Below are positions 5,877 through 8,197 of a stretch of DNA of 8,197 nucleotides, in pieces. The translations under genes were made by a program, and so were the position numbers. Origin of the DNA: an uncultured Bacilli bacterium (GTDB lineage Bacteria > Bacillota_I > Bacilli_A > ML615J-28 > CAG-698); the NCBI GenBank assembly GCA_947627395.1, contig CANQVW010000066.1, positions 1-8,197 of the forward strand, given 5' to 3'. Position 1 is the first letter of the stretch, and each line of letters begins with the position of its first letter. Under the pieces are notes generated by a model, which did no database searches, had not been told where the DNA came from, and was given only the letters and a program-made list of their open reading frames with translations.

Positions 5877-6679
5877 TTTAATGACTCCTTTTTTTGATTT
5901 AACTTTTCCCAAGAAAAAAGAGATTGAATTTTGTGAGTTGCTTTTCCATAGATTTGCGATATATGAACCAATCCGAATTCTTCTGAATCGATACTTGTTG
6001 CTCGATTATCTCCTAAAAGTAAATACCAACCTTTAGGAATGATATAACTTCCATTTTCTTGTTTTGCTTTTTCTTTTAATTCTTCTGTTAATACAGATTC
6101 CAAATCGAAATCACGTGTATGAGGATTTGCAAATTCATCTTCTACTAATTCATCGTTGATGTATAATTGATGATTTTTAAAGTAAAATGTTTCTCCAGGT
6201 AATGCTATGATTCTTTTAATTAGTAATGTATCATTTTCTATACCTGAATATTCTTTTTGTTTTTGACAGTTGAATTCAAAAACAACAATATCAAAACGCT
6301 TAAAGGAAGAAGTGGGTTTAATTAAAACTTTCTCTCCATCCAAAAGTGTTGGTACCATTGAAGATTGATTGACTGTTGCTGGAAAGAAAACAAATCCAAA
6401 AATACTTTCAACAATCAATAAGGCATATAAAACAATTTGAAAATATTCAAATAAAGAAGTTGTGATTTTATTGATTTTAGATTCTTCAGGTTGCCTTGAA
6501 GCCACACATGCAAGGATGGTAAATGTAATTCCAATTATAAGAACAAGAATGAAGATCCAAAGGTGCATGACTTTTAGTAAAATTGGACGAAGAATGAAAA
6601 AAACAATCATAAAAAGTAAACATATCCAATTGACTAAAATACAAGTAAAAATCTTTTTTCTTCTTTTTAAATCTTCCAT
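5873..6679 (-). CDS. lepB: Type I signal peptidase with three predicted N-terminal membrane segments
   Basis: Signal peptidase I cleaves signal peptides from exported preproteins on the outer face of the membrane with a Ser-Lys dyad. Conserved boxes are present: SSMVPTL (106-112, nucleophile Ser107), IKRIIALPGE (154-163, general base Lys155) and GDNRATSIDSEEFGLV (223-238). Hydrophobic segments at about 11-31, 39-60 and 78-97 predict three membrane passes. Most Bacillota enzymes have one and E. coli has two. An odd number keeps the catalytic domain outside if the N-terminus is cytoplasmic, in line with the basic KRRKK start. The length, 268 residues, exceeds the ~185 of SipS because of this extension. 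The ATG at 6679 overlaps the ftsK stop as TAATG, with GGAG 8 nt upstream. The stop shares ATGA with rbgA. Confidence 0.95.
   Translation of the reverse strand: MEDLKRRKKIFTCILVNWICLLFMIVFFILRPILLKVMHLWIFILVLIIGITFTILACVASRQPEESKINKITTSLFEYFQIVLYALLIVESIFGFVFFPATVNQSSMVPTLLDGEKVLIKPTSSFKRFDIVVFEFNCQKQKEYSGIENDTLLIKRIIALPGETFYFKNHQLYINDELVEDEFANPHTRDFDLESVLTEELKEKAKQENGSYIIPKGWYLLLGDNRATSIDSEEFGLVHISQIYGKATHKIQSLFSWEKLNQKKESLK
5885..5890 (-). promoter_or_regulatory. Ribosome binding site deciding the rbgA start
   Basis: AAGGAG on the minus strand, inside the last codons of lepB, lies 8 nt before ATG 5876. It supports that start over the in-frame TTG at 5912, which has no such site. Confidence 0.85.
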
Positions 6680-8197
6680 TACAAAGACTCCAAAATTTTT
6701 TCAAGGCCATTTAAATCTACTAAAACTTCTCTTGCTTTACTTCCTAGATTTCCTGATACAACTCCTAATTCTTCTAACTTTTGAATAATGCTTTGCATAC
6801 GATTAAATCCGCATCCAAATACTTTTTGTAAAGCATTAATAGAAGCTGTTTGATTTTGAACAACATAAGTTGCTACTTCATCAAATAATTCATCATTTAG
6901 AGCATCATTAGAACTATCCGATCCAAATGTGCGTGATGTTAAATCTTCTTCAGTAAATAAATATTCAGCATCATAACTATCTTGAATGGAAGTAACTAAA
7001 TTTTTAATTTCCATTCCTGAAATAAAAGCACCTTGAATTCTTCTTTCATTCCCTGTTTCATCACAATACAACATATCTCCATTACCCAATAGTTTTTCCG
7101 CTCCACCATGGTCTAAAATGATTTGTGAGTCAACTTGTTTTTGTACACGGAAAGCAATCCTTGTTGGAATATTGGTTTTAATTGTACCACTGATGATATT
7201 AACCGATGGTCTTTGTGTCGCAACAATTAAATGAATCGCTGCAGCACGTGCTTTTTGTGTTAATCGAAGGATACTTTCTTCAACTTCTGGTCCTGATGTT
7301 ACCATTAAGTCAGCCAACTCATCAATGATGATGACAATGTATGGAAGATGTTTAATGGTAGGATCTTCAGCTTCACATTCTAAGTATTCGCTATATTTAC
7401 TAACTCCTAAGGATTCAAATAAACGATAACGACTTTCCATTTCTTCTACAGCCCATCGTAAGGAAGCTGTAGCTAATTTAGGCTCTGTAATGATAGGGGT
7501 TGCTAAATGAGGAATATTTGCAAACTTAGAAAATTCAACTCTTTTTGGGTCCACTAAAACAAGTTTTACATCATCTGGATGAGCTTTGTAAAGGATTGTT
7601 GAAATGATGGCGTTAATACAAACACTCTTACCAGAACCAGTTGTACCAGCAATTAATCCATGTGGCATGCTTGATAAATTCAAATAAACTGGCTTTCCTG
7701 AAATATCCATTCCAAGAACAACATTCATTGGATTACCATCATTTAAAAATTCTTTATTATCTAAAATATCTCCAAAATAAACCATTTCTCTTTTTATATT
7801 GGGAACTTCCAAGCCAACGGCAGCTTTTCCTGGAATTGGAGTTTGAATACGTAGGCTAGTTGCTTCCAAATTTCCTTGTAAATTTTCTTGAATTTGGTTC
7901 ATTTTGATATATCTAACACCTGGGTCCAATTGAACTTCAAATTGAGTTACTGTTGGACCTTTTGTGAAATGAACAACACGTCCACCAATACCAAACTCTC
8001 TCATGGTTTCATCGATAATATCTCTTTGTCTTTGAACTTCACTCATATCTTCTACTTGATCTTTTGGTTTTCTCTTTAAAACAGAAATTGGTGGAGCAAC
8101 ATATTTTCCTTTTTTCTTACCAACAGGCTTCTTTTGTGACTCTCTTCTTGTTTCCAAATTAACTCTTGCTGCCCTTTGTATAGGTTCTTCTTTTAAA
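6679..8197 (-). CDS. ftsK: DNA translocase FtsK/SpoIIIE family, C-terminal motor and gamma domain, 5' end cut by the right edge
   Basis: FtsK/SpoIIIE hexamers pump double-stranded DNA through the closing septum. The frame stays open to base 8197, so the membrane domain and start lie outside; the in-frame TTG at 8157 is not the start. A basic linker leads into the alpha-domain signature YVAPPISVL. Counting from the codon at 8157, Walker A GTTGSGKS is at 171-178, Walker B VIIIDELADLM at 275-285, and ATQRPS at 313-318. A Ser/Asp-rich linker precedes the winged-helix gamma domain at about 425-482. The gamma recognition helix reads GFNRMQSIIQKLEE where family members have GYNRAARLxxxME, so sequence-reading residues differ. 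SftA- or SpoIIIE-type paralogues cannot be told apart without the N-terminus. It leads, or continues, the lepB-rbgA-rnhB unit. Confidence 0.95.
   Translation of the reverse strand, partial: LKEEPIQRAARVNLETRRESQKKPVGKKKGKYVAPPISVLKRKPKDQVEDMSEVQRQRDIIDETMREFGIGGRVVHFTKGPTVTQFEVQLDPGVRYIKMNQIQENLQGNLEATSLRIQTPIPGKAAVGLEVPNIKREMVYFGDILDNKEFLNDGNPMNVVLGMDISGKPVYLNLSSMPHGLIAGTTGSGKSVCINAIISTILYKAHPDDVKLVLVDPKRVEFSKFANIPHLATPIITEPKLATASLRWAVEEMESRYRLFESLGVSKYSEYLECEAEDPTIKHLPYIVIIIDELADLMVTSGPEVEESILRLTQKARAAAIHLIVATQRPSVNIISGTIKTNIPTRIAFRVQKQVDSQIILDHGGAEKLLGNGDMLYCDETGNERRIQGAFISGMEIKNLVTSIQDSYDAEYLFTEEDLTSRTFGSDSSNDALNDELFDEVATYVVQNQTASINALQKVFGCGFNRMQSIIQKLEELGVVSGNLGSKAREVLVDLNGLEKILESL

Noticed and set aside
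5877..5912. TTG start extending RbgA by 12 residues
   Set aside because: No ribosome binding site precedes it, while ATG 5876 has an ideal AAGGAG and begins with the family's MIQWFPGH.
8155..8157. TTG as start of a 492-residue FtsK
   Set aside because: The frame continues open to the window edge and the family has a membrane domain upstream, so this is an internal Leu codon.
1..8197. A new defence, mobile or secondary-metabolite system
   Set aside because: All eight genes are recognised housekeeping families in tight operons; I found no accessory gene, repeat array or integration scar.

Overview
The window reads as chromosomal DNA of an AT-rich, low-GC Gram-positive bacterium (Bacillota). 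An Erysipelotrichia or Mollicutes-like relative is my best guess. This rests on the strong A/T codon bias, AGGAG-type ribosome binding sites, TTGACA/TATAAT promoters, U-tract terminators and the presence of rbgA and ylxM. All eight genes lie on the minus strand, so they are read from high to low coordinates. I see no mobile element, CRISPR array, tRNA or rRNA.

There are three transcription blocks. Block 1 (8197 down to about 4344) is ftsK (5' end outside the window), lepB, rbgA and rnhB. These genes touch or overlap at every junction and end at a hairpin plus U-tract. Block 2 (about 4213 to 2122) is topA alone, with a promoter matching consensus at both hexamers and its own terminator. Block 3 (2059 to the left edge) is ftsY, ylxM and ffh (3' part outside the window), behind an extended -10 promoter.

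Functionally, block 3 is the SRP protein-targeting unit: the receptor FtsY, the SRP-associated YlxM and the SRP GTPase Ffh. LepB in block 1 removes signal peptides at the end of that route. RbgA matures the 50S ribosomal subunit, RNase HII removes ribonucleotides and R-loops from DNA, TopA relaxes negative supercoils, and FtsK pumps chromosomal DNA at division. The lepB-rbgA-rnhB-...-topA order resembles the conserved Bacillota neighbourhood, but dprA is absent between rnhB and topA, and smc is absent before ftsY.

The window is mostly housekeeping and I found no new defence or mobile system. The most unusual signal is in rbgA. The GTPase G4 (guanine-specificity) motif reads TKSS instead of N/T-K-x-D, and it sits inside an exact 18-bp copy of a segment 26 bp away in another reading frame, which suggests a templated mutation. 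Other points are a departure of Ffh from its family consensus at the left edge, a palindrome in the topA 5' leader, substitutions in the DNA-reading helix of the FtsK gamma domain, and a signal peptidase with three N-terminal membrane segments. No stretch longer than 300 bases lacks a gene; the largest gap is 4143-4387.
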